Below, in pieces: positions 31,285-44,222 of a stretch of DNA of 64,000 bases; the stretch's first letter is position 1, and each line of letters starts with the position of its first letter. Source of the DNA: Eustoma russellianum (taxonomy: Eukaryota; Streptophyta; Magnoliopsida; Gentianales; Gentianaceae); contig AP025066.1 of the NCBI GenBank assembly GCA_036186865.1, positions 12,637,360 to 12,701,359 of the forward strand. The letters are read 5' to 3'. The notes under the pieces were generated by a model, which was not told where the DNA came from, made no database searches, and worked only from the letters and a program-made list of their open reading frames with translations. The translations under genes and the position numbers were made by a program.

Positions 31285-33975
31285 TTATGGCTTCTTCCAC
31301 TTGGATTCTTCTTGAACAGCCCGAGGTTCCCCAACCTTTTGAACTGGGGGGTGATCCAGTTGAATGATGGTTACATCCACCGGGAAGGCAAACTTATCGA
31401 ACCTTGGCAACATCTTAACATGCACATCCTCATAAAATGAAGTCTGAAGTTGACGAAGGTTTAGCATGTATACCTTTAAGTGTTTCAACTGAGCAGGAGA
31501 TAGTTGGGCATGTGTAGTTGAGTCCACGACAATTGTTGAGTCCGCGGCATGAGCATCAGCTGCTAGGAGTGACTGTGGAGATGTACCTATTTTATAAAAT
31601 TGTTTTTGTGACAGTCCGGAGACCCGACATCCAGGCTCCATAATAGTTACATTAGGGGGTACAGAATTTACAAAGTTGGGAGTGGGGGATATGCCAGTTT
31701 GTTTGGATCCAAGGGATCTATCATTTTGAGCCCTTCCTAATCTAGATTCTGGAACAGAAATATCTTTGGAGCAGCTTGGAGTGATGGCTGATTCTGGCGT
31801 CTGAACTGTGCCAGTCACAATGTCCACGGGTAACTCAGTAGAGGCTTCGCCACTGGAAATGTTGGGTTCCATGTTGGTGTCCAGGGCAGGCCTAAGAGCG
31901 ATAGAATCCGTTTCCTTTTGAGTCAGGAGATCCTGTTCATATGCATTAGAATCTAAAGCACAAACAATGATGTCTTTAGCAACATTTTTAGGAACATAAA
32001 TATGTTTCAGAGGACAAATCCTATCAACCTCCCGGACTGCATTTTGCATTTTTCTTTGTAGCTCCCCTCTTAGGGCACGAGTATTTTTAGATGCCTCCAA
32101 ATTTTGCTCGCTCATTTGGGCTTGCATCTCTATTTTGCCTTTCATTGATGCATATTTTATAGCCCTTTTTGCCAAATTTTCATTTTCTTGTGGCATCTTT
32201 CTACCAGCATGCTGTGCTTTATTTCTTTTGATTGCACAATAATTTTGTTTTTAGCAGGCTGTTGTGTTGTAACCGATACATGTTTGGTAGTGGAAACATG
32301 ATTAGTTACATAATGAACCTCATCAAGCTCGTGTTTTGACTCTCTGTGACCAATTTGCATACAAATGCTACAAAACTGTGGCATTCTTTCATACACTACT
32401 TTTTGATGAAGTACTTCACCATTTGAGATATGAATTTCAATAGTGTCAAACAGTTTTCCTAACAAATCAACATCAACTAAAATCCTGGCATAGTGCCATC
32501 CTCTTTTTGCCGCTGTAAGATGATCAGTCATAATGGGAACACCCAGTTATGAACCCAAAGCAGCAAGTTGTTTGTCAGTCCAAAGGTCCATAGGTAGGGA
32601 GGGGAAACACACCCAGATAGGGACGGAAGTGACCTCTAGATGACCAAAATTGAATAGCAGGGGTATTTTTTAGGACCAACAGACGACCATAGATAAAATA
32701 TGGACCTGAATATACGACTTCTTCCATTTTTCGGATGGTGTCAAATTTGAAAACTATTCAACCTGACTCATGGAAGTGAATTTTTGGTATGTGCTTTCAT
32801 GTCTTTGTTAACGTGTATAGAACGGTTTACCTGGAACAGCTTCTGTGAAGCATCCAACAAGGCACCACGATCTTTCTTCATTCAGTAGGGTATCTTTCAA
32901 GTCCACTAAGATCTTGCTCATTTTCTCTAATCCATCGTGTTTTAGTCTGATACAATTTTCAGTTGTACGATTTTTTTCAACAACATCCTTCCAAGATTTC
33001 TGGGGAACCGAAGGTTTTGTATTCTGAAAATGAGGTTTGGAATTCGAGAGGGAGTATTTAGGTGGGTGAGTTTCTGAGAGGGTTGGTTGATTTAACTGAG
33101 GGTGTTGGGGGAGGATGGAGGTTCATCAAATTTGACTGAACCCATACCTGTTTTGTAGGTTCTTTGCCACGTGTGAAGCTGGTTGAACGTTGGTCAATAG
33201 CATATGTGGAATGCCAGGGATTTTTTTCTGATATGGATTATTATGTATGATTTGGTCATTTATGAGCTGGCAGATTGGGTGAGCTGGTGAGTGAAGTGGC
33301 AATTTCTCTGTTGTTGGGTTAAGTGGAACGATGGCGTTTTGGTTAATTGTATTAGACACCTCGTTTGAATGTGACACAAATGTAGAACAAAACGTTATGT
33401 CAGGGACATTGAAGGCAGGGTGGATAGATGTAATCTTGGGAGCACGGGTGGCTTCCGGCCAAATGTCTGATTTGGGGATCTGCCATCTGTGTGGAGTCAC
33501 CTAGGAATTTCAACATTCTTTCTCTAGAAATAACATCATCGTCAACACAAAAAAATCCAAGTGAATCATAGTCTGAATAAGCTATATCAGGAACACCAAG
33601 CATACGAGCTTCATCGTGTTCAATTCCATTATGTGTTTCTCCAGAAGAAGAACACTCAACAAGTATAGGAGAAAATGAAACATGCTTGGTGGTAACATGA
33701 TTTGTATCAAGCTCAGGGTGGTTAGATTTTCCATCCTCAAGTTTACCAGAAGTTGAAGGGCCAAGTGAGCCAGAACATGTATCATCATGTTCCTTGAGCT
33801 TTTGGGTTTTTCCAGAAGACGAACATTCAACAAAAAGAAAATCAGTTACCTTAGAACTCTTCTCACCGAAGGTATCTTTTACCTGGTCACTATGAGTCAG
33901 ATGATTGTTGAAGTCTTTCACCAAATCATCCAAGCTTTGAATTTTTTGCCCAGAAATAGAGACTGCATGTGCCAT
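31285..33975 (-). pseudogene. LINE 2 ORF1 (DUF4283 / CCHC RNA-binding protein), broken
   Basis: ATG at 33975 opens a 191-codon frame, MAHAVSISGQKIQ, rich in Ser, Asp and Glu, with two VECSSSG motifs. Later pieces read VPIWVCFPSLPMDLW and HYARILVDVDLLGKLFD (DUF4283/DUF4283-like linker) and FCSICMQIGHRE (CCHC-type knuckle, about 32330-32370). The C-terminal 303-codon frame (32196-31285) is low-complexity and typical of plant L1 ORF1 tails. ELD-x-NHVTTKHVS in the N-terminal part resembles VTNHVSTTKHVS after the knuckle. At least three frame breaks. Confidence 0.78.
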
Positions 33976-34037
33976 CTCTACTCAAACTGGAGCAACACCA
34001 GTGCTAACGCACGGGAACACACCAGAATCTACACCAA

Positions 34038-34238
34038 TTACTTGAGATCTGAAGTGATTTCTTCATCAGAGCCATCAGAAAAGGAGAGAATCATCCTAGA
34101 TGCCTCAAAAATAGCTCTAGTACCTTTACCACTTTTATGTTTCTTGCTTTTCTGCTTCCTAGAGCCTCCCGAGGAAGAAGAAGATGATTTTTTCTTCTTC
34201 TTATCTTCATGTTTTCCTCTCAATAATCTTCCTAGCAT
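34038..34238 (-). other. Lys/Ser-rich short frame at the LINE 2 5' end
   Basis: A 66-codon frame contains KKKKKSSSSSS and KSKKHKSGKG. It lies between the leader and the ORF1 ATG. It may be an upstream ORF or a shifted ORF1 N-terminus, and composition alone cannot decide. Confidence 0.3.
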
Positions 34239-34409
34239 TTGATTTTTGATTAGGTCCCATGGTTAGCAGGAAGACTGATTTTGTCGAATTTTAGAAGAAG
34301 AATCTTATAGAATGTGTTGAAATAGACCCAAGAGCAAGGCGGAATGACTTCTCAAATGTAGAGAGAAGCGAGAGAAAAACTCTCTCTAGCATGCCTTAAA
34401 GGAACTATC

Positions 34410-35400
34410 CTATTCTAGGTACTTTATTTTCACATAACATTGTCTAAGCTATTTTTTGTATTGTTCTATTTTTGTGTTCAACAACTCCATTGAGTTGTGG
34501 TGTTCTTGGTGGTGATAATTCATGTTTTATTCTATGTAATTTGCAAAACTTAATTACATCTTTATTTTTAAATTCTCTACCTATATCACTCCTAATTCTT
34601 TTAACATTTTCTTCGTAAAGATTTTCAATTTGTTTTATGAGCTTTTTGATTTCTAATGGAGCATCGTTTTTGTATGGTAAGAACGTTGTCCATGTATATC
34701 CCGAGTAATCATCTACTATGACACATACATAGTAGTGTCCACTTGGACTTTTTGTCTTACTTGGACCAAATAAGTCTAAGTGAAATAATTCTAGTAGATG
34801 GCTAGCTAATACTCACTTCATGTTTTGGTTTCAATGTTTCTTTTATACATTTTCCTTCAATACAAATTTCACACATTTGAAAATTATCTAAGTCTAGCTT
34901 AGGCATTCCTCTAATCAGATTCTTCCTATATAATTTTTCGATAGTTGAAATCCCTATGTGACCTAAATGTTTATGCCATAAATTTACATCTAAGTCATGT
35001 GATACTAAACACTTAATTTTAGCATCTAATACGTTATTTAATGACAGTGTGTATATGTTACCATCCCTATTTCCCTTTAATACAATTTCTCTATTTTCAT
35101 TCGTTATATCAAAAGAAGGGAGAAAAGAAACATGGTATCCACAATCTATAAATTGAGAAATACTAAGTAAATTGTAAGAAAGATTACTTACTAGTAACAT
35201 ATTTCTTATTTGAAATGTGTTAGGATCTCCAATTGTGCCTTTTCTAACAACCCTACCTTGGTTGTTGTCACCAAATGTCACCTTTCCTCCATGCTTTACT
35301 TGTTTCAACTCGATAAATAGCTTGGGTTTCCCCGTCATATGCCTCGAATATCCGCTGTCTAAAACCCAATTGGTTTTTAGATTCTTTGGCTTTATCTCCT
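34410..35400 (-). pseudogene. Copia B protease end, pre-integrase and integrase (5' part)
   Basis: The protease loop WVLDSGYSRHMTG (about 35335-35375) keeps its catalytic DSG. Then come VSNLSYNLLSISQFIDCGY, VNLWHKHLGHIGIST, CEICIEGKCIKETLKPKH, and in another frame a catalytic-core stretch with NGVVEHKNRTIQ at about 34460-34500. Integrase breaks off near 34410 at LINE 2. The remaining C-terminus and the RT N-terminus are absent from the window. Confidence 0.84.
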
Positions 35401-35909
35401 TCTTGTATTCTTTACAATTTTTCTACAAAGGAGATAAAGTTTTTAGGTACCCTTTATTTGAGTCCTTGAATGTTAGGGGTAACATGCTCGTTTATATACC
35501 CTTTGGGTATCCAAAATTGGATGTACCTTTTAGGCATATATTTGGCATAATTCTACGTTGAATAAAAAGGATTAATATGTACTTGGAGATTCCATTTAAG
35601 AGAAGATACACTGTCATACATATTATACCTTGGTTTATAATTATTACGCTGATTTTGATACGCAATGTGAGTCATATAATTTAGTTTCTTAAATGGTGCC
35701 ATGTGTGTATAATCATATGATATAGGTGTATTCCTATTTGTCTTATAAGAAAGTGAGGTGATTGTCTATGTTTAGGTCTTTATGCATTATAATAAGTTGG
35801 ATGCGTTTTATTTTGTCTAGACACATTTGTGTGTGTGTGTGTATATATGCATGATTTTCGTGTGTTCTACATACACAATTTTCCTTAGGTACTTTGAGGG
35901 TGCATGTTG

Positions 35910-37602
35910 TGTTTATACTTTAGGGATTGAAGAAGGAGTAGGCAAAGTTGAATTTATTTTGATTGCCTTGTAAGGTAGTTTTGTGCTAGATGAAACAAAC
36001 TTAGTGCTTTTATCTACGTTGACATTTTCTTCTTTATATCCTAATCCCTTTTTGTCATTACCATGTTTTTTAGAGGATATAAGTGTGTCTAACATATTAG
36101 TTCTAGACTTAAATTGTTCTAAGTTTTTCTCTAAGGCTAGTTTACATGATTTAAGTGTAAACACTTCATTTTTGTAATCGTGCATCTTGGTAGTCAACAC
36201 ACTATTTTTGGTTCTTAAGGTTTGTTTATTATTTTTATGTGATTCAATTTTAGTCCTTAACAAATCAAGAGTATTTCATGACTCTTGTTTGAAAGATTCT
36301 AATTGATTAGAAAATTCCAAGTTGGACGTCTTCAACTTGTCGTTTTCTTCAATTAGTTTCCTTTTCTCTTTTGATAACCATTTACAGTGAGCATAGATCT
36401 TTAAGAATTCTTCATATATTTCATCAAATGACATGTCATTATTAGAATCTATATCAGAAGAAGAAATTACGTCGTTAGTTACAAGCACACTTGTGCTTCC
36501 TCATTTTCTGAGTGTGTGGATTCTGAGTCAAAGGAGTCGCTACACGTGCTAGCCTTCATTGTCCTTTTGTCTTCTCTTGCCTTGGGCTCCTTTGGCTTGG
36601 GTTGTTGGGATTCCTTAATTTGTTGGTTATTATCATTATTGTTGTTTTTCTTTGTCGGGCAATCATATGAGATATGTCTTTTTTGACCGCATTCATAGCA
36701 TTTTAATTCTTTATTATACCATTTGTCAATATTTCTATTTGAATTATTTCTCTTAAGTTGAGAAAAAGAAGAAGAAGATTGTTATCTATTCCTACTAAGC
36801 CATTTGAAAAATTTCCTAAGTTTTCTAGCCACTAATATCAAATCGTCATCTAATTTAGTATCACTATTACTTTCATTATTATCTATATGTGACTCAGTTG
36901 TTTTGAAAGCAATAGTCTTACCGGTAGATTTTGATGACTCAGATTTCTGTTGGTTCAGTTTTACTTTGTACACTCTTGGTGAGCCTATCAATTGGTCCAT
37001 TTTTGTGATTGACATCGTTTCTTCAATGGTCGTTATCTTTGGATTCCATTTAGCGGGAAGGCTTCGTAACCTTCTTTTTGTTGGTAAATAATTTACCTAA
37101 AGCTTCAAGTGCATTGAAGATATTAGGAAATCAGCAAATCCAAAGATGTTATGGATTCGTTTGGCAACATTTTAAACGATTCAAGTTCGGTCATAAGCAT
37201 GTTTATTTTCGACTCTTTTACACCACTTGTTCCTTCATGCTTTAATTCTAAAGATTTCTACATGTCATGTGCACTAGTGCAATTTGAAACATAACATGCT
37301 TCAGAAGCTGTAAGTACGTTTAAAAGTAACTACAGGGATTTAGCATTCATGGACATTCTCTTTTTATCTTCACCTGTCCATTCACTTTTATACTTTTCTA
37401 CTTCTTCTGTGACTCCATTAACTTATACAGTTTTCATTTGTATGCATGGCCCATCTTCAACTATAGACCATAAATTAATGTCTATAGCCATTAGGAATAG
37501 GCTCATCCTAAATTTCCAATGAACGAAATTATTACCATTGAAAAGAGAAGGGCGTTGGGTAGACAAGCCTTCCAACTCACCTTTGTGAGAAACTATGGTC
37601 AT
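35910..37602 (-). pseudogene. Copia B gag (UBN2-type, CCHC zinc knuckle), several frames
   Basis: ATG at 37602 starts MTIVSHKGELEGL, then NNFVHWKFRMSLFLMAID and LWSIVEDGPC. Further pieces have VKESKINMLMTELESFKML, the knuckle CYECGQKRHISYDC (about 36660-36705), an acidic segment and a coiled coil (36263-35913). The layout equals copia A gag but with many more stops, fitting its greater age. Confidence 0.83.
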
Positions 37603-37687
37603 TGTATAATTTACTTTTCATTTGAGATGTGCAGGCTTCAATGAACTCTTGCGTGTAACCGTGTTTTCTTAGAGTAGAGTTGACCTT

Positions 37688-37700
37688 GGCTCGGATACCA
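37688..37700 (-). other. Primer binding site of copia B
   Basis: TGGTATCCGAGCC on the minus strand beside the 5' LTR. This is the tRNA-Met-type site with one change (A to C) from TGGTATCAGAGCC. Confidence 0.85.
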
Positions 37701-37702
37701 AT

Positions 37703-40504
37703 CGTTGGACCGTAACACCTGCAATAAACACCACTAGAGGGGGAGAGGGATGAATAGTGGTTAGCGGAATTACATTATTTTAAACCCTTTGAAATTTTTC
37801 CATCAAAACAGAATCTGAGACCTCCTCAGATTCAGTACTCATTTTTGAAAAATTTAGAAGTCGCAGTATACAACTCCAAAAATTATAAAATTGTTCAGAA
37901 ATTGATTTCAATGTCTTAAGTATACTCTGTCAAAAAATGAGCTAAAAAGAAAATCGTTTGACCCTTCAAACAAATAAAAAGATTAAGATAGTCAATCCGG
38001 ACAGTTTTTGACAGAATGTTGACAAACTTTGAAAGAGTATAACTCTTTGTATACTCAGGCAAAAAAATTGAATTTTATGTCAAAATACTCCTTGGAATGT
38101 CTAGTTTAATTTTCAAAAAGGTTCGGATCTGAAGCTGTGCTTAATAAAATAAAAATACATGTTTCCTTGAAATTGGTCAGATTGCTGCCAGAATGGAACA
38201 GTTATCTTTCAAAGACCGAAAGACTAACTTTCCTTTGCTCAAATCGAGTGATTTTTGTTGCAAATGAAAGCTACAAGTCTAAAGTTTAACTCCACAAGAA
38301 ATTAAGAATTTTGAACACGTTTTGCTATTTTTTCAAGTCGTGTAAATTTGGATGAAACTACAGTAAAAACAAGCAGAATGCAGAAGTACAGGAGAAAGAC
38401 AAGAACACAAGAGATTTATCCTGGTTCGGTCAGCGTGACCTACTCCACTCTCAAAAAATACATTTCCTTGGATTTTCACAATGAATCAACACCAACACAA
38501 CAAATGCATAGCTTGATCCTTGGGTTATACACCAACTGTACTCAAGACTTGGCTAATCACCTCTATGCAACTTATGTTGCAACACCTCTATCACCTATTG
38601 ATGTAGCCTTATAAAAATAGCTAATCAATGTTACAAAATATGAGACAAGAGGTGTATAGTGTAGATCTACAATAACTCTCAGTGAAACACCTTAGATACA
38701 CAAAGAATAAGAAAGAAATAAGAGAAGAGAGATAGCAAGAAAATGATCTTCAAGTTTGTCCTCAAGTATGTGTCTTATCTTCTTGAAATTGCCTCTTTTA
38801 TAGTGTGAAATAGCCTTTGAAGATAAGCATGCCAATGTGTCAACATCTTCATCATCAAATCTCATGTGTCTTCACTTCATTGGATGACACCTTGTACACT
38901 TGGCAATTTTAAGAAGAATAATTGGTCCACCTTCACACTTTGTTTGACTGGTTTTATCACCTTAAAATGACTTGGAAATTCTTGCAAAATGAAGATAATA
39001 TGGAATGAGATATTCTTCCAAGAAACCCTCAACTCCTTAGCATGATAATAGGACATGTGAGGCTGCAATTTTTGACTCCAAACAGCCTACTAGCCGTGGT
39101 TTTCAAAATTGATTTCCAAGTTGGCAACTTTTGCCAACTAGCTTGTATTTGGTTGGTCCATGTGGCATAATCTTGTACATATGTCACTAAATGAATAAAA
39201 CACCTTTGCCACCTGTATATACACGTTTTTGAGCCATATATACGTGTACAAAAATAAGATTTGTTGAAGAGAAATCAATAGATAAAAATTGACAAGACTT
39301 TATCAACATATGATTCAAAATTCCCACAATTTTCTCCTTGTAAGTTGTGGTGAATTTTGTTCCAAGAATACCCTTAGAATATATGCAAAAATATGAATGA
39401 GTTCCTCCAATAAGATATATATAATTGTCTTCAAAAAGAACATAAAATGTGACATCGAAAACCGTCACATATTCCATCGATGTCGATAATATATTTAATA
39501 AAAAAATAGATTAGATAACCACAAAATAATCTTCAATAAAACCATATATGAGCTCCATAATAAAGATAATATGATACTCAAGTGCTGTGCCTAAGTAAAA
39601 TGACCAAATGCCCTTAGGGGAGGGTAAAATAACGAAAATACCCCTGAAGATAGAAAACTTTGAAAATGTCTTCGATGTCCAGAAATAAATGTAAGACACC
39701 TTTTTGATGATGAATAAGTCATATATATGTCTTCAAATGATTTCCTCCCTGTCATGTACCTACAAGAACTCAAAATACCACTTTTGCCCTTTTTGTTGAG
39801 TTATAGAAACTTTCAAGGCACATTTGTCACAAGACATAATAATAATCATCAAAATCAAGGAAAAAATCACAGTAATCATGTACGAAACATTAAAGACATA
39901 TACGTAAATTAAAACAACTATTTATCACATTATAGAGAAATATTTTTCTCATAGTACATAACATGAAGCGCTTTGTTAGGAGAGTTAAGTAACACATAAT
40001 TACTTCCCCATAGATTAAGCGCTTTATGTAGCACATCATGTTGCCACCACAACTCTATGTTCAGAGTTTCCGAAGGATGAAGCGCTTTATTAGAGAGAGT
40101 GAAGTCTCACGTTTTAAAAAAAATTCAGATGAAGCACTTTATCAGAGAGTGAAGTCTCATGTTTTAAAAACAGTTCAGATGAAGCGCTTTGTTAGCACTC
40201 AATGTTCGATCCAAAGTTTCTGTGTAAACTTTCTGAAAGATGAAGCACTTGATCAGGCACTTTAAGTCTGAAGAAAAGATTTAACATACAGATGAAGCGC
40301 TTGATCAGGCGCTTAAATCCTGAAGAAAAGTGTTAACATATAATACTTGTGCAAATCATCAAAACCAAATCATACACCAACATTTTCTCACATGTTTAAT
40401 ATATTTCAGCTTTTATCATTTATATTATCATGTGTGACACTTTCTTAAGTATTCAACACTTAAAAATCATAACTTTGAAAATTATCCAAACATATTTCTG
40501 AACA
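37703..40504 (-). repeat. 5' LTR of copia B (2,802 bp)
   Basis: Plus-strand start CGTTGGACCGTAAC (terminal TG changed to CG) and end TTCTGAACA. Matches 15151-17927 over its whole length and contains the AAGCGCTT subrepeats at 39964-40345. Confidence 0.88.
39964..40345. repeat. AAGCGCTT-headed subrepeats in the copia B 5' LTR
   Basis: The same 50-60-bp array as at 17399-17760, with GATGAAGCGCTTT, GATGAAGCACTTT and CGCTTGATCAGGCGCTT variants. Confidence 0.82.
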
Positions 40505-41260
40505 ATGGCTGCCTCAATATGTTCTTCCTGAGGCTAATGCATAAACTGACTTACTACTCCAACAGTATAAGAAATATCATGTATCATATGTGACAAACAA
40601 ATAAACTTTTCCACTAATTTCTTGTACTCTTTGCAATTTGCTAGTGCGGCCCATTCTACCATTTTGAGCTTATGATTTGCCATCACCGGAGTATCATTAG
40701 GTCTACAGTCTACCATCCCAACTTCGATCAATAAGTCTAGAATGTATTTTTGTTGGGACATGAAAATTCCTTTGTTTGATCAGAGAACCGCAATTCCTAG
40801 AAAATACTTTAACCCACTTTGATCTTTCATATCAAACTCTGTAAACAAATTATGCTTGAGTCACACGATTTTTCCTTAGCACTCTCTGTTATGATCATAT
40901 CATTGACGTATATGATCAGACACGTAGTTAAATCTCCTCTTTTATTGAAGAACATGGTATGATCATCATTCCTCTGCCTGTATCCATTCTGTTTTCTTGC
41001 AATTGTAAATATTCTAAACTATGCACGAGGAGACTGTTTTAGTCTATAAAGAGCATTTCTTTTGTTTGTATACTTCATTTTTCTGAATTTCACTTGAAAA
41101 CCTATTGGTGCTTCCATATGTACTTCCTCATTCAATTTTCCATGTAAGGAAGCATTTTAACATCAAACTGGTGGAGTGACCGATCTTTATTTTATGCTAC
41201 TAAAATAGTACTCTAATTGTGTCAATCTTCACAACTAGAGAGAAAGTCCCTGAGTAATAA
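40505..41260 (-). pseudogene. Copia C reverse transcriptase (5' side of the copia B insertion)
   Basis: Minus-strand pieces include MSQQKYILDLLIEVGM, DCRPNDTPVMANHKL and SYTVGVVSQFMH, then PQEEHIEAA running into the copia B target site. Upstream, LHGKLNEEVHMEAPIGFQV and KKCSLQTKTVSSCI-like stretches mark the RT core in other frames. The RT is completed by TMKTLRYLK at 15150 on the other side. Confidence 0.8.
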
Positions 41261-41809
41261 ATGCCATACGTATGTATGTGTCTTTTTACTACCAACCTTG
41301 CTTTATATCGTTTAATGATTCTATTTGCTTTGTACTTGATAGTGAAGCCCCACATGTACCCAACTGACTTTTTTCAGCCGGTAATAAACATTTCTCTCAT
41401 ATTTCATTCTTTTTCAAAGCTTCCATTTCCACATTCATTGCTTCCTGTAATTCCATTTTTTTCACTTGCTTCTTGGATTGTTATCATGATGGATTCTGAA
41501 TACAGAGGGGTAAAAAATACTTTTGCACTATCTCCAACTATCCCCTTGCCACATTGACTGGATGCCTAGAAGTACATAATACGTGCTCTAGTGAGTACCT
41601 CTTAGGAGGTACACCCTTATTTCTCCATGGAGGTAGGAACAACACTTGTCTTTCTTCTGAATTGCCATTATTCGTATCATTTGCTACATGTAAATCAGAG
41701 GTTACTTCATCAGGTTGTACTTCACTTACCTATTGTGAGACATCTATGAAGAAGGCTCATCAGTTGGTAAAAATGATTCATAGACCATTTCTACGTTGAG
41801 AGAGGCATG

Positions 41810-42770
41810 TTGGGTAGCTTATCTACATGCTTTGTTAGAACAGTCTCAGGACAACTGAGGTTATTCAACCATTCGAGTAGCTCACTGGTATGCTCCCCCT
41901 AAATACAAGTTTGATGACTTAAGAAATACACAGACTCAAGAAAGTCGCAATCCATAGCGACATGGCTCCCGCGAGTGATGGGATTATAGCACTGATTCTC
42001 TCTTCGATAGGTGATAGCCAACAAAAACACATTTTTCCACACAGAGATCAAATTTAAACTGTTCAATTTTGGGATGTGGACAAACATTGAGCACCCAAAG
42101 ATGGAGAGTGACAATGCAAGAATGGATGGAATGATGATTTTGGTAGCCAAGGTTTATATCAAGATTTTGTGGTGTAGGGTTTTGTAGGTAGACGATCTAA
42201 GAGATAAGCATAAGAGGCTACGACTCCAAGCCAAAAGTCCTATGGAACTTGTGATTCAAGCATTATAGCATGGCTTATCTCAAGAAAAGTTTGATTTTTT
42301 TGTTCTTCCATCCGATTTTTTTAGGGTGTGTTTGGACACGAGGTTTAATGGATCATACTGTATTTTCTGAAGAAGTCATGCATAGATTGATTAACAAACT
42401 CTCTACTGTTGTCAGAGAAGAGAATTTGTATTTTGGTGTTGAACTGAGCATGAATCGTTTGGAAAAAAATCAAAAAACTTTTATTGCACGTCAGACTTAT
42501 GTTTCAGAAAATATATCCAGATCATGCTGGAGAAATCATTTACAAATAACATGAAATACTGAAACTGACTATTATTAGAGATGGGAGCTGGGCTCCATAA
42601 ATTGGAGTGTATCAAAGAAAAAATAGAGTTGACAAGGGTGTTATTTGGATGGAATGTGACTCTGTGATTTTTAACATGAATGCACGTCGCAGAGGTCATA
42701 TAAGGGGTTTTATTTGTAAACAAACTTGGGGAAAAACTTTAGATAATTAAACGATGGATGACCTGGACAT
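41810..42770 (-). pseudogene. Copia C integrase
   Basis: Minus-strand: SLIHSNLWSPAPI has Asn where the first catalytic Asp stands (HSDVWGP type). Then FVNDFSSMIWIYFLKHKS, FSDNSREFVNQ with the second Asp, and an ERKN-like EEQKN. Later frames give the NVCPHPKIEQF region. Many stops. Confidence 0.78.
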
Positions 42771-43099
42771 CTGTGTCACAACTAAAGTTATCTGTTGATC
42801 GTTCTGTGAGAAAACATGGCTTGACCCTGATGAGCTACCTCATCAACATCGTACAATCCTTAACACTCAGTACCTCTATCAATGATCTCCTTCGTGAGAA
42901 TGTCCTACAAAAGACAAAAATAGAGATACATTAGTACCACATAATTAAGTTCTTTCGTCACTTGACTAATTGATAGTAACTTGTATGACACCGTTAGGGC
43001 ATAAAGATAGTTATTCAATTTCATATATTGAGAAAAAGTAATAGGACCTCTGCTCGAACATTACCAACTCTCCACTAGCGGTTTTGATATGAGATTTAG

Positions 43100-44210
43100 A
43101 AGACGCAGGTAGAACGTCTTTTGGATCATAGGTCATAGTGTTTGTGGCTCCTGAATCAAAATCTATTAACTAGTTTTACTTGTTTTTAGTGGGTACAGGT
43201 TCGATAGGTTTGGGCAGATATTTAAGTTTCCTAATTCCATGAGAAAATGTGCAGAATCTACAGTTTCTAGGGGCAGATTTATAAAACTTGAAAATTTTAA
43301 GGGCAGATCTATAAAACATGAAAAACCACGGGGCTAATGTGCAGAAATAGGAAACTGGGGGTTGGATTTAACTTCTTAACACCAAAACCTCATCTCATTT
43401 TCAGCTCCCCCTTCTTGCTTTCTTTCTCAACACCTATGGCTCCTTTTCATATTACTTCACCGCCTCTGTTTGTTGTTACCGGCCCCGCTGTTGCTGGTGG
43501 CCTGCATAGATGCCTATGGAGGTGGCTTTTTTCTTGTGTTTTGTCTGTCCACGTGTTACCTTGTGGTTATCCTTTCACCATTCCAGGTACCCAACGATTT
43601 GGAAGCAATTTTCGTTGGTATGCTTCTTTATCCCACAATGGGTGTAGGAGAGTTTGAATTTGTCTTCCTTTTCCATGCTTCATGATGCTTGTCCTAGGCG
43701 AAGCCTCGATTTTATGACTGAATGCGTCGATTTTCCCTCGGTTTGTTGCCGTCAAACTAAGGCCTATCCAGGTGATGCATCCATTTTGGCCGAGGGGGCC
43801 GTTTTTAGGATATTCATTTGGTTTGTGTGTTTTTCCACTGATTGATTGTAAGTTTTCTTGGTTACTTGGCTGTGATTTACGCCTGTGGATTAGTCTCGGT
43901 TGTGGAATTGATTTGAGGGCTATTTTGTGGCTGTTTGTCTGGACTATTTGTGGTGATCATGGGTTTATTTTTGTGAGACTGTCTGTGTGACTCTGTTGTC
44001 TTGGTTGGTTGGGTCTTTTTTTGTTGTGCTGTTGCTTTGTGTTCCATGTTGCTGGTAGCGTTTGTGGTGAATTTGTTTGATTTTTTAGCTATTTGGAGCT
44101 GGGGAAGAAATTGAACTATGGCTTGGTTCTTTGCTTGATTGTGTCAGGAAAGGTTTCCGGACAATGATGAAGTTGTTTTTTTTCCCGAGTCCTGAAGGAT
44201 CAAAAATACT
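43100..44210 (-). pseudogene. Copia C gag and protease
   Basis: A zinc knuckle reads CGIKKHTNENCFQIVGYLEWW (two short pieces, about 43580-43645), the CCHC-GYP-WW form of several copia lineages. The protease loop FDSGATNTMTYDP (about 43120-43165) retains DSG. Gag between 43700 and 44210 is heavily broken. The plus-strand frames at 43337-43990 are shadows of this gene. Confidence 0.72.
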
Positions 44211-44222
44211 GCTCTGATATCA
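44211..44222 (-). other. Primer binding site of copia C
   Basis: TGATATCAGAGC on the minus strand abuts the 5' LTR. One change from the initiator-tRNA-Met site TGGTATCAGAGC. Confidence 0.82.

Larger units (their letters stand above)
28970..34405 (-). mobile_element. L1-type LINE ('LINE 2'), 3'-truncated at the copia A junction
   Basis: Minus-strand L1. A leader with CTAGAGAGAG and TCTCTC-type sequence lies near 34405-34330. ORF1 pieces (34240-31285) carry a DUF4283-like region and a CCHC knuckle. ORF2 has endonuclease (31237-30752) and RT down to FADD at about 29190. It stops at 28970 without zf-RVT, 3' UTR or poly-A. L1 copies normally lose the 5' end, so a missing 3' end indicates later deletion. 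The 5' border with the copia B integrase near 34405 is approximate. Confidence 0.82.
15151..40504 (-). mobile_element. Copia B: Sirevirus-like Ty1/copia element, interrupted by copia A and LINE 2
   Basis: Minus-strand element with LTRs of about 2.8 kb (37703-40504 and 15151-17927), primer site at 37688-37700, gag from 37602, protease and integrase at 35400-34410, and RT/RNase H at 19411-18200. Target duplications ATGGT (15146-15150) and ATGGC (40505-40509) match 4 of 5. Sirevirus-type traits are the large LTRs, long coiled-coil-rich gag with CYECG knuckle, and a purine tract (AAAAGGGGGGAGAA on the minus strand) directly beside the 3' LTR. About 1 kb or more between integrase and RT is missing where LINE 2 and copia A now lie. 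LTR identity is roughly 88-90% by eye. Confidence 0.86.

Noticed and set aside
43337..43990. Gene-like plus-strand frames with a Met-Ala-Pro start after a pyrimidine-rich leader
   Set aside because: The minus strand here encodes the copia C gag zinc knuckle and GYLEWW motif, so the plus frames are shadows.
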